This document shows, one piece after another, positions 45,269-53,156 of a DNA stretch of 64,000 bases. How positions within the stretch are numbered: the first letter of the stretch is position 1; every line of letters starts with the position of its first letter. The notes under the pieces were generated by a model. It did not search any database. It saw only the letters and a program-made list of their open reading frames with translations, and was not told the origin of the DNA. The position numbers and the translations under genes were made by a program. The DNA comes from Falsiroseomonas sp041690465 (lineage in GTDB: Bacteria > Pseudomonadota > Alphaproteobacteria > Acetobacterales > Acetobacteraceae): positions 33,014-97,013 of the forward strand of contig NZ_JAWLHG010000020.1 in NCBI RefSeq assembly GCF_041690465.1, read 5' to 3'.

Positions 45269-45982
45269 ATGCGCATCTTCGGAACGAGCTTCCCGCGCGC
45301 CGGCACGCATCTGCTGACGGCGGCCTTCGCCCGGCTCGGCTTCGCGACGGTGGCCTGCCCCAAGCTCGGCCTCTCGGTCCGGGTGGAGGCGCTGCAGCCG
45401 GCGCTGCGGCCCGGGCAGGTCTACGCCTATGGCCATTGGCGCGCCGAACCCGCAGCGGTGGCGGCGCTGCGCGAGCACGGCTTCCAGGTCATCGTGCTGC
45501 TGCGCGATCCCCGCGACCTGTGCCTCTCGCTGGCCGATTTCCTGCGCGCCGGCGAGCCGGCCAGCCTGATCGCGCGCGAGCCCTGGATCCAGGCGCTGGA
45601 CCGGCGGGAGCTGGTGGCGCGGCTGATCACCGGCACCGACCTGGCGGACTTCAACGGCCTGCCGATCGCCCGGCGCTGCGAGGGATGGATCGAGTGGCAG
45701 GACCACGGCGCCGTGCTCCTGCGCTACGAGGCGCTGCACGATTCCGCGCGGCGCAGCGCCAGCCTGGCCGGGCTCGCCGCGCTCGGCCTCGATCCCGCCG
45801 CCTTCGGCGCGACGCTCGGCGCCTGTCTCGGCGACCGGGGCGGGCGAACCTTCAACACCGGCCGGGCCGATCGCTGGCGGGAGGAGTTCGACGACGGGCT
45901 GATCGCGCTGTGGAACCGGCACGCCCGCGGCGTCGCCACGCGGTTCGGCTACGAGGAGTGCCCCGGCGCCGCCGCGGCTTGA
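45269..45982 (+). CDS. Sulfotransferase-like P-loop protein
   Basis: A 237-residue protein resembling PAPS-dependent sulfotransferases. The N-terminal 5'-phosphosulfate-type loop is GTSFPRAGTHLLTAAFARLG. A VIVLLRDPRDLCLSLADFLR block corresponds to the 3'-phosphate-binding R-x2-x-S region, and WQDHGAVLLRYEALHDSA follows. ATG at 45269 has TAGGAGG upstream. The acceptor is unknown, and no polysaccharide genes adjoin it. Confidence 0.75.
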   Translation: MRIFGTSFPRAGTHLLTAAFARLGFATVACPKLGLSVRVEALQPALRPGQVYAYGHWRAEPAAVAALREHGFQVIVLLRDPRDLCLSLADFLRAGEPASLIAREPWIQALDRRELVARLITGTDLADFNGLPIARRCEGWIEWQDHGAVLLRYEALHDSARRSASLAGLAALGLDPAAFGATLGACLGDRGGRTFNTGRADRWREEFDDGLIALWNRHARGVATRFGYEECPGAAAA

Positions 45983-46025
45983 CCGGGCGGGCGCCCGGGG
46001 CGGAGATCGGGGCGGAGATCGCGCC

Positions 46026-46628
46026 ATGTCCGACGATGCCAGGCTTTCCGCGCCCGCCGTGGCGCGCAACCGCGACGCCATCCTGGCGGTGCTGCGCCGC
46101 GTTCTGCCGGAGACGGGCCTGGTGCTGGAGGTGGCGAGCGGCAGCGGCGAGCATTGCGCCCATTTCGCCGCCGCCCTGCCGGCGCTGAGCTTCCAGCCGA
46201 CCGAGCCCTCGGCGGAAGGTCGCGCGAGTTGCGATGCCTGGTGCGCCGGGCTGGCGAACGTCCGTCCCGCATTGCCCCTGGATTCGGCGGCGGAGGCTTG
46301 GCCGGTGGATCACGCCGATGCGGTGCTCTGCATCAACATGGCGCATATCGCGCCCTGGTCTGCGACGCTCGGCCTGCTGCGCGGGGCGGCGCGGGTGCTG
46401 CCGCCGGGCGGTCCGCTGGTGCTCTACGGGCCGTGGCTCCGCGACGGCGTGGAGACGGCGCCGAGCAACCTCGACTTCGACGCCAGCCTGCGCGCGCGCG
46501 ACCCCGCCTGGGGCCTGCGGCGGCTGGAGGATCTGGCGGGGGAGGGGGCAACGCTGGGCTTCGCCGCGCCGGAGGTGACGGAGATGCCGGCGAACAACGT
46601 CACCGTCGTGCTGCGGCGGAAGCCGTAA
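46026..46628 (+). CDS. DUF938 family methyltransferase-like protein
   Basis: A 200-residue protein with the DUF938 start SAPAVARNRDAILAVLRRVL. The SAM site is LVLEVASGSGEHCAHFAAAL, followed by VLCINMAHIAPWSATLGLLR and the family end EMPANNVTVVLRRKP. DUF938 proteins are predicted SAM-dependent methyltransferases with unknown substrates. It converges with sdhB across a short imperfect hairpin. Confidence 0.9.
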   Translation: MSDDARLSAPAVARNRDAILAVLRRVLPETGLVLEVASGSGEHCAHFAAALPALSFQPTEPSAEGRASCDAWCAGLANVRPALPLDSAAEAWPVDHADAVLCINMAHIAPWSATLGLLRGAARVLPPGGPLVLYGPWLRDGVETAPSNLDFDASLRARDPAWGLRRLEDLAGEGATLGFAAPEVTEMPANNVTVVLRRKP

Positions 46629-46648
46629 TTCCCTCCGTGCGGCGGGAA
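46629..46648. terminator. Short hairpin between DUF938 and sdhB
   Basis: TTCCCTCCG-TG-CGGCGGGAA: a 9-bp stem with one mismatch between convergent genes. The 2-base loop is too tight, so the innermost pair must open. No T-tract. Confidence 0.3.
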
Positions 46649-46664
46649 AGCAGCGCGCGCCGCC

Positions 46665-47447
46665 TCACCCCCCGCGTGTCGCCAGCAGCTGCTTGATCTC
46701 GCCGATCGCCTGCCCCGGGTTCAGCCCCTTCGGGCAGGTCCGGGCGCAGTTCATGATGGTGTGGCAGCGATACAGCTTGAACGGGTCCTCGAGCTGGTCC
46801 AGCCGGTCACCCGTCGCCTCGTCGCGGGAATCCGCGATCCAGCGATAGGCCTGCAGCAGCACCGCGGGGCCGAGATAGCGGTCGCCGTTCCACCAGTAGC
46901 TCGGGCAGGCGGTGGTGCAGCAGAAGCAGAGGATGCACTCCCACAGGCCGTCCAGCTTCGCGCGCTCGTCCTTGCTCTGCAGGCGCTCGGCATCCGGCGG
47001 CGGCGGCGTGTCGGACTTCAGCCAGGGCTCGACGGAGCGCAGCTGCGCATAGATCTGGCTGAGGTCGGGGACGAGGTCCTTCACCACCGGCATGTGCGGC
47101 AGCGGGCTGATCTTCACATCGCCCTTCACGTCCTCGATCGGCTTGAGGCAGGCGAGCGTGTTCAGCCCGTCGATGTTCATCGAGCAGGAGCCGCAGATAC
47201 CTTCCCGGCAGGAGCGCCGGAAGGTAAGCGTGCTGTCCACCTCGTTCTTGATCTTGATCAGCGCGTCCAGGACCATCGGGCCGCACTGGTCGAGGTCGAT
47301 CTCGAAGGTGTCGGTGCGCGGCGTCGCGTCGCTGTCGGGGTCCCAGCGGTAGATCTTGAACGCCTTGACGTTCTTCGCGCCGGCCGGCGCGCGGTGGCGC
47401 TGGCCCTCGGTGATCTTGCTGTTCTTGGGGAGGGTGAAGGTGGCCAT
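46665..47447 (-). CDS. sdhB: Succinate dehydrogenase iron-sulfur subunit
   Basis: A 260-residue electron-transfer subunit of complex II, on the cytoplasmic face. The [2Fe-2S] ligands are in SCREGICGSCSMNIDGLNTL; the [4Fe-4S] and [3Fe-4S] ligands are in ECILCFCCTTACPSYWWN and CHTIMNCARTCPKGLNPG. It is the last gene of sdhCDAB, 8 bases after sdhA. Confidence 0.98.
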   Translation of the reverse strand: MATFTLPKNSKITEGQRHRAPAGAKNVKAFKIYRWDPDSDATPRTDTFEIDLDQCGPMVLDALIKIKNEVDSTLTFRRSCREGICGSCSMNIDGLNTLACLKPIEDVKGDVKISPLPHMPVVKDLVPDLSQIYAQLRSVEPWLKSDTPPPPDAERLQSKDERAKLDGLWECILCFCCTTACPSYWWNGDRYLGPAVLLQAYRWIADSRDEATGDRLDQLEDPFKLYRCHTIMNCARTCPKGLNPGQAIGEIKQLLATRGG

Positions 47448-47455
47448 GGGGTTCC

Positions 47456-49279
47456 TCAGTACACCCGCGCCTTGGGCGGGAAGACCTGCACCTCGTTCGT
47501 CAAGGTGCGCATCTTCACCCCGCGGTAGTCGAGGCGGACCTTCCCGTCCTCGTCACACCAGGCGAGCGTGTGCTTCATCCAGTTCTCGTCGTCGCGGTCG
47601 GGGAAGTCTTCCTGCGCATGGGCGCCGCGGCTTTCCTTGCGGGCATCGGCGCTGACGATGGTGGTCATCGCGTTGCCCAGCAGGTTGTCCAGCTCCAGCG
47701 CCTCCATCAGGTCGCTGTTCCAGATCAGGCTGCGGTCGGCGACCTTCAGGTCCGCCATCCCGCCCCAGATCTTCCGCATCTTCTCGACGCCCTCCTTCAG
47801 GCTGTCGGAAGCGCGGAACACCGCGGCGTGGGTCTGCATGGTGCGCTGCATCTGCAGCCGCAGCTCGGCGGTCGGCGTGCCGCCCTTGGCGTGGCGGATG
47901 CGGTCGAAGCGGTCGAGCGAAGCCTCGCCGGCGCCGGCGGGCAGCGGCGCCTGGCTGGCACCGGGCTTGATCGTCTCGGAAGCACGATGCGCCGCGGCGC
48001 GGCCGAACACCACCAGGTCGAGCAGCGAATTGGTGCCAAGCCGGTTGGCGCCGTGCACCGAGACGCAGGCCGCCTCGCCCACCGCCATCAGGCCGGGCAC
48101 CACCGCATCCTCGTCGCCCTTGGTCGGGCGCAGCACCTCGGTGTGGATGTTCGTGGGAATGCCGCCCATGTTGTAGTGGACGGTCGGCAGGATCGGGATC
48201 GGCTCCTTCGTCACGTCCACGCCGGCGAAGATCTTCGCCGTCTCGGAGATGCCGGGCAGGCGCTCGTTCAGCAGGTCGGCGCCGAGATGCTCCAGGTGGA
48301 GCATGATGTGGTCCTTGTGCTGGCCCACGCCGCGGCCCTCGCGGATCTCCACGCTCATCGCCCGGCTGACCACGTCGCGGCTGGCCAGGTCCTTCGCGGT
48401 CGGCGCGTAGCGCTCCATGAAGCGCTCGCCCTCGGAATTCGTCAGGTAGCCGCCCTCGCCGCGCGCGCCCTCGGTGATCAGGCAGCCGGCGCCGTAGATG
48501 CCGGTGGGGTGGAACTGCACGAATTCCTGGTCCTGCAGCGGCAGGCCGGCGCGCAGCGCCATCGCATTGCCGTCGCCAGTGCAGGTGTGCGCCGAGGTGC
48601 AGGAGAGATAGGCGCGCCCATAGCCGCCGGTCGCGAGCACCACGGTCTGCGCGCGGAAGCGATGCAGGCTGCCATCCTCCAGGCACCAGGCCATCACGCC
48701 GCGGCACGCGCCCTCATCGTCCATGATGAGGTCGGTGGCGAAGTATTCCACGAAGAACTCGCAGCCATGCTTGAGCGACTGCTGGTAGAGCGTGTGCAGG
48801 ATGGCGTGGCCGGTGCGGTCGGCGGCGGCGCAGGCGCGCATCGCCGGCGTCTTGCCGTAATCCTGCATGTGGCCGCCGAAGGGGCGCTGGTAGATGCGGC
48901 CATCCTCGGTGCGGCTGAACGGCACGCCATAATGCTCGAGCTCGATCACCGCCGGGATCGCCTCGCGGCACATGTATTCGATGGCGTCCTGGTCGCCGAG
49001 CCAGTCCGACCCCTTCACGGTATCGTACATGTGCCAGCGCCAATCGTCCTCGCCCATGTTGCCGAGCGCCGCACCCACGCCGCCCTGCGCCGCGACGGTG
49101 TGGCTGCGTGTCGGGAAGACCTTGGTGATGCAGGCGGTCTTGAGGCCCGAGGCGCCCATGCCGAAGGTGGCGCGCAGCCCCGCGCCGCCGGCGCCCACCA
49201 CCACCACGTCATAGGTGTGGTCCACGATGCGGTAGGCGCCCCCAGGGGACCTGATCGAGGGCTTGGAGATGGCGTTCAT
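47456..49279 (-). CDS. sdhA: Succinate dehydrogenase flavoprotein subunit
   Basis: A 607-residue catalytic subunit oxidising succinate to fumarate. The FAD-binding motif is VVVVGAGGAGLRATFGMG and the covalent flavin His is H60 in FPTRSHTVAAQGGVGAALGN. Substrate-site blocks FVQFHPTGIYGAGCLITEGA and SVHGANRLGTNSLLDLVVFG are intact. It lies in the order C-D-A-B on the minus strand, 72 bases after sdhD. Confidence 0.99.
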   Translation of the reverse strand: MNAISKPSIRSPGGAYRIVDHTYDVVVVGAGGAGLRATFGMGASGLKTACITKVFPTRSHTVAAQGGVGAALGNMGEDDWRWHMYDTVKGSDWLGDQDAIEYMCREAIPAVIELEHYGVPFSRTEDGRIYQRPFGGHMQDYGKTPAMRACAAADRTGHAILHTLYQQSLKHGCEFFVEYFATDLIMDDEGACRGVMAWCLEDGSLHRFRAQTVVLATGGYGRAYLSCTSAHTCTGDGNAMALRAGLPLQDQEFVQFHPTGIYGAGCLITEGARGEGGYLTNSEGERFMERYAPTAKDLASRDVVSRAMSVEIREGRGVGQHKDHIMLHLEHLGADLLNERLPGISETAKIFAGVDVTKEPIPILPTVHYNMGGIPTNIHTEVLRPTKGDEDAVVPGLMAVGEAACVSVHGANRLGTNSLLDLVVFGRAAAHRASETIKPGASQAPLPAGAGEASLDRFDRIRHAKGGTPTAELRLQMQRTMQTHAAVFRASDSLKEGVEKMRKIWGGMADLKVADRSLIWNSDLMEALELDNLLGNAMTTIVSADARKESRGAHAQEDFPDRDDENWMKHTLAWCDEDGKVRLDYRGVKMRTLTNEVQVFPPKARVY

Positions 49280-49351
49280 CGTGCCGTCCGTTGGTCTGGC
49301 CGTGCCCGGGATGGGGCCTGGCCTGTCATCCGATAAGATTGTCGCGCCGCG

Positions 49352-49777
49352 TCAGACCGCAATCGGCAGGGCCACGATCCGCACCACCGCCAGCACCGCC
49401 GCGATGCCGAGCAGCCAGCAGATTCCCTTCACCGCCAGGATCAGTGCGATCTTCAGCCATTCCTGGTTGGTGTAGTCCTCGATCACGACCTGCAGGCCGG
49501 AGGCGGTGTGCTGGAAGGTCAACGCGACCAACGCCAACAGCAGCACGGCATTGAGCGGCTGCCTGATCCACAGCACCGCCTCGACATGCGTCATGCCGGC
49601 GGAGGTCGCCAGCGAGACGATGAACCAGATGGTCAGCGGCAGCAGCGCGATGGAGCTGACGCGCTGCATCCACCAGTGATGCGTGCCCTGCTTGGCGGAA
49701 CCCGATCCGCGCACCCGCCGCAGCGGCGTCTGCAGCAGGCGCTGGCGCGGCGGCTGGCCGGAGGTGGTGTGCGACAT
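49352..49777 (-). CDS. sdhD: Succinate dehydrogenase membrane anchor subunit
   Basis: A 141-residue anchor protein with three hydrophobic helices. HHWWMQRVSSIALLPLTIWF and FQHTASGLQVVIEDYTNQEW match the family, and the His in the latter is the likely haem b ligand. It lies 11 bases after sdhC. Confidence 0.96.
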   Translation of the reverse strand: MSHTTSGQPPRQRLLQTPLRRVRGSGSAKQGTHHWWMQRVSSIALLPLTIWFIVSLATSAGMTHVEAVLWIRQPLNAVLLLALVALTFQHTASGLQVVIEDYTNQEWLKIALILAVKGICWLLGIAAVLAVVRIVALPIAV

Positions 49778-49788
49778 GGTTCAGCCCC

Positions 49789-50232
49789 TCACCAGGAGAC
49801 GATCAGCGCCAGCCAGGTGAGCGCCGTCAGCACGCCGGTGCCGATCAGGACCGCACGGCCGGTCTTGTAGACGGTCGGGATGTCGTAGCCCCAGCCCGCA
49901 TCCCAGGCGAGGTGGCGGATGCCGGCCAGCGTGTGGAACCACGCCGCGGCGATAACGCCCATCAGCAGCAGGATGCCGAGGAAGGAGCCGAGGAACCACT
50001 GCACCGCGTCGAAGGCGCGGGGACCGGCGGCGGCGGCGACCAGCCACCAGGTCATCACCACCACCCCCGCCACCCAGACGATGCCGGTGATGCGGTGCGA
50101 GATGGAGATCGCGCTGGTCATCTGCAGCATGTCATAGACCTGCAGGTGCGGTGAGAGCGGCCGACGGATCAGCGTGCCGTCCGACCGGCGACCGACCATG
50201 GTCGCCTCCCGTGAATCCTGCATGATGGACAT
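49789..50232 (-). CDS. sdhC: Succinate dehydrogenase cytochrome b556 subunit
   Basis: A 147-residue, three-helix subunit. RPLSPHLQVYDMLQMTSAIS, then SISHRITG near the first helix, and WFHTLAGIRHLAWDAGWG carry the quinone-site and haem-ligand residues. Several in-frame ATGs exist (50250, 50232, 50223, 50199); 50232 has GAGGAG 10 bases upstream and is preferred. First gene of the operon. Confidence 0.95.
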   Translation of the reverse strand: MSIMQDSREATMVGRRSDGTLIRRPLSPHLQVYDMLQMTSAISISHRITGIVWVAGVVVMTWWLVAAAAGPRAFDAVQWFLGSFLGILLLMGVIAAAWFHTLAGIRHLAWDAGWGYDIPTVYKTGRAVLIGTGVLTALTWLALIVSW

Positions 50233-50346
50233 GCCGAGACCGCTCCTCATTGCGCGCGCGGATTGCCCCGGCGCCGGATGGAGGCGGACCCCGGGCAGGG
50301 CCCCTCACCGGCGACGGACGCGACACGCACCTTCCTCGCCCGTCTC

Positions 50347-50374
50347 TTTATGGTGCAGCGCGCAAGCCCGTCAA
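50347..50374 (-). promoter_or_regulatory. Candidate sigma-70 promoter of sdhCDAB
   Basis: Reading toward sdhC, TTGACG (50374-50369), 16 bases, then CATAAA (50352-50347). This matches the vegetative consensus at 5/6 and 4/6 positions. It would give a leader of about 110 bases. Confidence 0.5.
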
Positions 50375-50529
50375 CGCAGGTGCCCGCGGTACCTGCATGG
50401 CCGCACACGCATGGCAGGGTCTTCGCGGCCGCCTGCCCCCGCCCCGCCAGCCTCCGTCCCGCCCGGGCACCCGCGTGTGGATAAAACGCTCCTGGCACAA
50501 TTCCGAACACAATAAGGCAACGTTTAGCG

Positions 50530-50535
50530 TATAAT
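50530..50535 (+). promoter_or_regulatory. Perfect -10 hexamer upstream of the sugar transferase gene
   Basis: TATAAT, rare in such a GC-rich genome, within AT-rich sequence. No good -35 element is found 15-19 bases upstream. The ATG overlapping this hexamer (50534) is therefore not the start of the gene; 50624 is more likely. Confidence 0.5.
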
Positions 50536-50623
50536 GCTCCTATGCAGTTCCCGCTGCGGTTCCGCCGCGGCTCCACCCCATCCAGCCTCCCCCCCCCGGA
50601 GCCAAGGACAGAAGCGGCGATCG

Positions 50624-52033
50624 ATGGCCAGAGCTTTGACCGCATCCGGGTTCGACGCTGCGCGGGCGATGTTCCTGCTCGACCTCGCGCTGGCCCTGAT
50701 CGCCTGGCCGGTCTCCATCGCGCTGCTGTTCGGCAACCTGCCGGAGGAAGGGCGCCCCGGCTCCCTGCCGCTGGTGCTCTACCCCGCCTGCTACCTGCTG
50801 TTCCTCTACAGCCTCGGCCTCTACCGACGGGATGCGCTGCTCGATCCCGGCCGGGCGCTGCAGCGGGTTCCCTTCGCCGCCGGGCTCGGGGCCTTCGCCG
50901 CCTCCTGCGGGGTCGCGCTGCTGCTGCTGGTGCTGGATGGCGCGGTGCCGGACGGCCTGCCGGAGCTGTTTGTCACCGGCGCCGTCGGCTTCACCCTCGC
51001 CGGCGCCGCCGCGCGCCTGGTGTTCCGCGCGCTGCGCCGGATGCGGCTGTTCCGCCGGCGGATGCTGATCATCGGCGCCGGGCGCCGCGCCTGGGACCTG
51101 GTCTGGCTGCTGCGCAACGAGGGCCGCACCGCCGGCTATGTCATCGCCTGCGTGCACGGGCCGGAGATGGGCGAGCTCGACCCTCGCCTGGAAGAGGATC
51201 CGGACATCCAGATGTTCCGCGGCAATCTGGGCTTCCTGGCGGCGGCGGAGGAATTCGGCGCCGAGCAGATCGTCGTCGCCCCGGATGAGCGGCGCGGCCT
51301 GAAGATGCAGGCGCTGCTGGCCTGCCGCACCGCCGGCTTCCCGGTGGTCGAGTATCTCGGCTGCCTGGAGCGGGAGATCGGCCGCATCGACATGAAGCGG
51401 CTGGAGCTCGGCTGGCTGCTCTATTCCGACGGCTTCGGCGCCAGCCAGCTCGACCACGCGCTGAAGCGCGGGCTCGACATCCTGGTCAGCCTGCTGCTGC
51501 TGCTGGCGACCGCGCCCTTCCTGCTGGGCGCCGCGCTGGCGGTGAAGCTGCAGGATGGCGGGCCGGTGCTCTACCGGCAGGCGCGCGTGACGCTGGATGG
51601 CCGCCCCTTCCGCATCATGAAGCTGCGCACCATGCGGGTGGACGCCGAGAAGGCCGGCGCCACCTGGGCGGCGGAGCGCGATCCGCGCATCACCGCGATC
51701 GGCCGTTTCCTGCGGCGGACGCGGATCGACGAGCTGCCGCAGCTGCTGAACGTGCTGCTCGGCGACATGTCGCTGGTCGGCCCGCGGCCGGAGCGACCGG
51801 AATTCATCGGCAAGCTGGCCGAGGAGCTGCCGCTCTACGACGAGCGGCACCGGGTGAAGGCGGGCCTGACCGGCTGGGCGCAGGTGAACTACCCCTATGG
51901 CGCCTCGCTGGACGATGCGCGCTCCAAGCTCAGCTACGACCTCTACTACGTGAAGAATTTCAGCGTGATGTTCGACCTGCGCATCCTGGCGCAGACGCTC
52001 CGCGTGGTGCTGTGGCCGAGCGGGGCGCGGTGA
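50624..52033 (+). CDS. Polyprenyl-phosphate sugar transferase, EpsB/WcaJ type
   Basis: A 469-residue inner-membrane enzyme that starts exopolysaccharide repeat units by moving a sugar-1-phosphate to undecaprenyl phosphate. It has four N-terminal membrane helices (about 10-145), a CoA-binding-like region (MLIIGAGRRAWDLVWLLRNE), and a further helix (DILVSLLLLLATAPFLLGAA). The bacterial sugar transferase domain has GGPVLYRQARVTLDGRPFRI, MKLRTMRVDAE, LRRTRIDELPQLLNVLLGDM and SLVGPRPERPEF. No other EPS genes are adjacent; ExoD is 33 kb away. An ATG at 50534 would lie in the promoter. Confidence 0.93.
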   Translation: MARALTASGFDAARAMFLLDLALALIAWPVSIALLFGNLPEEGRPGSLPLVLYPACYLLFLYSLGLYRRDALLDPGRALQRVPFAAGLGAFAASCGVALLLLVLDGAVPDGLPELFVTGAVGFTLAGAAARLVFRALRRMRLFRRRMLIIGAGRRAWDLVWLLRNEGRTAGYVIACVHGPEMGELDPRLEEDPDIQMFRGNLGFLAAAEEFGAEQIVVAPDERRGLKMQALLACRTAGFPVVEYLGCLEREIGRIDMKRLELGWLLYSDGFGASQLDHALKRGLDILVSLLLLLATAPFLLGAALAVKLQDGGPVLYRQARVTLDGRPFRIMKLRTMRVDAEKAGATWAAERDPRITAIGRFLRRTRIDELPQLLNVLLGDMSLVGPRPERPEFIGKLAEELPLYDERHRVKAGLTGWAQVNYPYGASLDDARSKLSYDLYYVKNFSVMFDLRILAQTLRVVLWPSGAR

Positions 52034-52055
52034 GGGCGCCGACCGGCCCGTACCA

Positions 52056-53075
52056 CTACTGCAGCAGCTTCATCCGCACCAGCTCCTCCGCCACCTGCAC
52101 GGCATTCAGCGCCGCGCCCTTGCGCAGCGTGTCGGTGGCGCACCAGAAGGCAAGCCCGTGCGGAACCGTCAGGTCGCGGCGCAGGCGGCTGACGAAGACG
52201 GCATCCTCGCCGGCGGTCTCGGCGGGGGTGACGTAGCCGGCCTCCTCCCGCCGGTCGAGCACGACGATGCCCGGCGTGGCGCGCAGTGCCGCCCAGGCCT
52301 CCTTCTCGGCGACGGGCTTCTCGAAGGCCACCACCACCGAGGCCGCGTCGCCGATGAACACGGGCACGCGCACGCAGCTCGCCACCGCCGTGAAATCGGG
52401 GTCCAGCAGCTTGCGCAACTCCAGCGCGATGCCCGCCTCCTCCTTCGTGTCGCCATCGTCGCCGATGTCGCCGACCTGCGGGATCAGGTTGAAGGCGATG
52501 TTCTTCGGGAACTGCTCGGCCGGCGGCGGCTCGTTCACGTAGAGGCCACGGGTCTGGGTCCAGAGCTCGTCCATCGCCTCCTTGCCGGCGCCGGACACCG
52601 CGTGAAAGCCGGTGACGACGGCGCGGCGGGCCTGGCCGATGGCGTGCAGCGGCTTCAGCACCATCGCCACCGCCGTCGCGATGCTGCCGGGGCAGGCGAC
52701 GATGCGCCGCTTGCGGGCGCGGGTCAGCGTGCCGGCGTTCACCTCCGGCACCACCAGCGGCACGTCCGGCTCCATCCGGAAGCGGGCCGAGAGGTCGATC
52801 ACGAAGGCCCCGGCCGCCGCGGCGCGGGGGGCCTCGGCGGCGCTGGCGGCCTCGCCGGCGGCGAAGAAGGCCAGGTCGGTGTCGCGGAAGTCATGGCCGT
52901 CGAGCGCCCGCACACGGAGCACCTTCTCCTCGCCGAAGGAGACCTCCTGCCCGCCGGCGCGGCCGGGGGCGAGGGCGATCACCTCATCGGCGGGGAAGCC
53001 GCGTTCGGCGAGCGTGCGCAGGATCTCGCGCCCGACCTGGCTGGTGGCACCGGCCACCGCGACCTTCAAACCCAT
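52056..53075 (-). CDS. Aspartate-semialdehyde dehydrogenase homologue with altered active site
   Basis: A 339-residue protein matching bacterial aspartate-semialdehyde dehydrogenase end to end: N-terminal AVAGATSQVGREILRTLAER, SGAGKEAMDELWTQTRGLYV, and the C-terminal LRKGAALNAVQVAEEL. Three catalytic residues differ. The usual NPNCST nucleophile block reads ACPGSI (Ser131 at the Cys position, Cys128 three residues earlier), the YQ before SGAGKE is F-H (His158), and the catalytic His of VGHSEA is Asp243 (IGDAAS). I checked the bases. It may be a non-catalytic or repurposed paralogue; a true asd gene should exist elsewhere. It converges with the sugar transferase gene. Confidence 0.85.
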   Translation of the reverse strand: MGLKVAVAGATSQVGREILRTLAERGFPADEVIALAPGRAGGQEVSFGEEKVLRVRALDGHDFRDTDLAFFAAGEAASAAEAPRAAAAGAFVIDLSARFRMEPDVPLVVPEVNAGTLTRARKRRIVACPGSIATAVAMVLKPLHAIGQARRAVVTGFHAVSGAGKEAMDELWTQTRGLYVNEPPPAEQFPKNIAFNLIPQVGDIGDDGDTKEEAGIALELRKLLDPDFTAVASCVRVPVFIGDAASVVVAFEKPVAEKEAWAALRATPGIVVLDRREEAGYVTPAETAGEDAVFVSRLRRDLTVPHGLAFWCATDTLRKGAALNAVQVAEELVRMKLLQ

Positions 53076-53156
53076 CGTGCTGCCCGATCCTTCGCTGGAC
53101 CCGGCAGTTAGGCACCCCGCCCCCCGAGAGCAACCGGCCGGGTGGCGGGGCGGGCC

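Larger units (their letters stand above)
50233..50623. other. 391-bp divergent promoter region between sdhC and the sugar transferase gene
   Basis: No protein-like frame is seen. It contains the sdh promoter candidate (50347-50374, minus strand) and a perfect TATAAT (50530-50535, plus strand). The region near 50490-50535 is the most AT-rich part. Confidence 0.6.

Noticed and set aside
50534..50623. Upstream ATG for the sugar transferase at 50534
   Set aside because: It overlaps a perfect TATAAT and adds residues unlike the family; 50624 is the likelier start.
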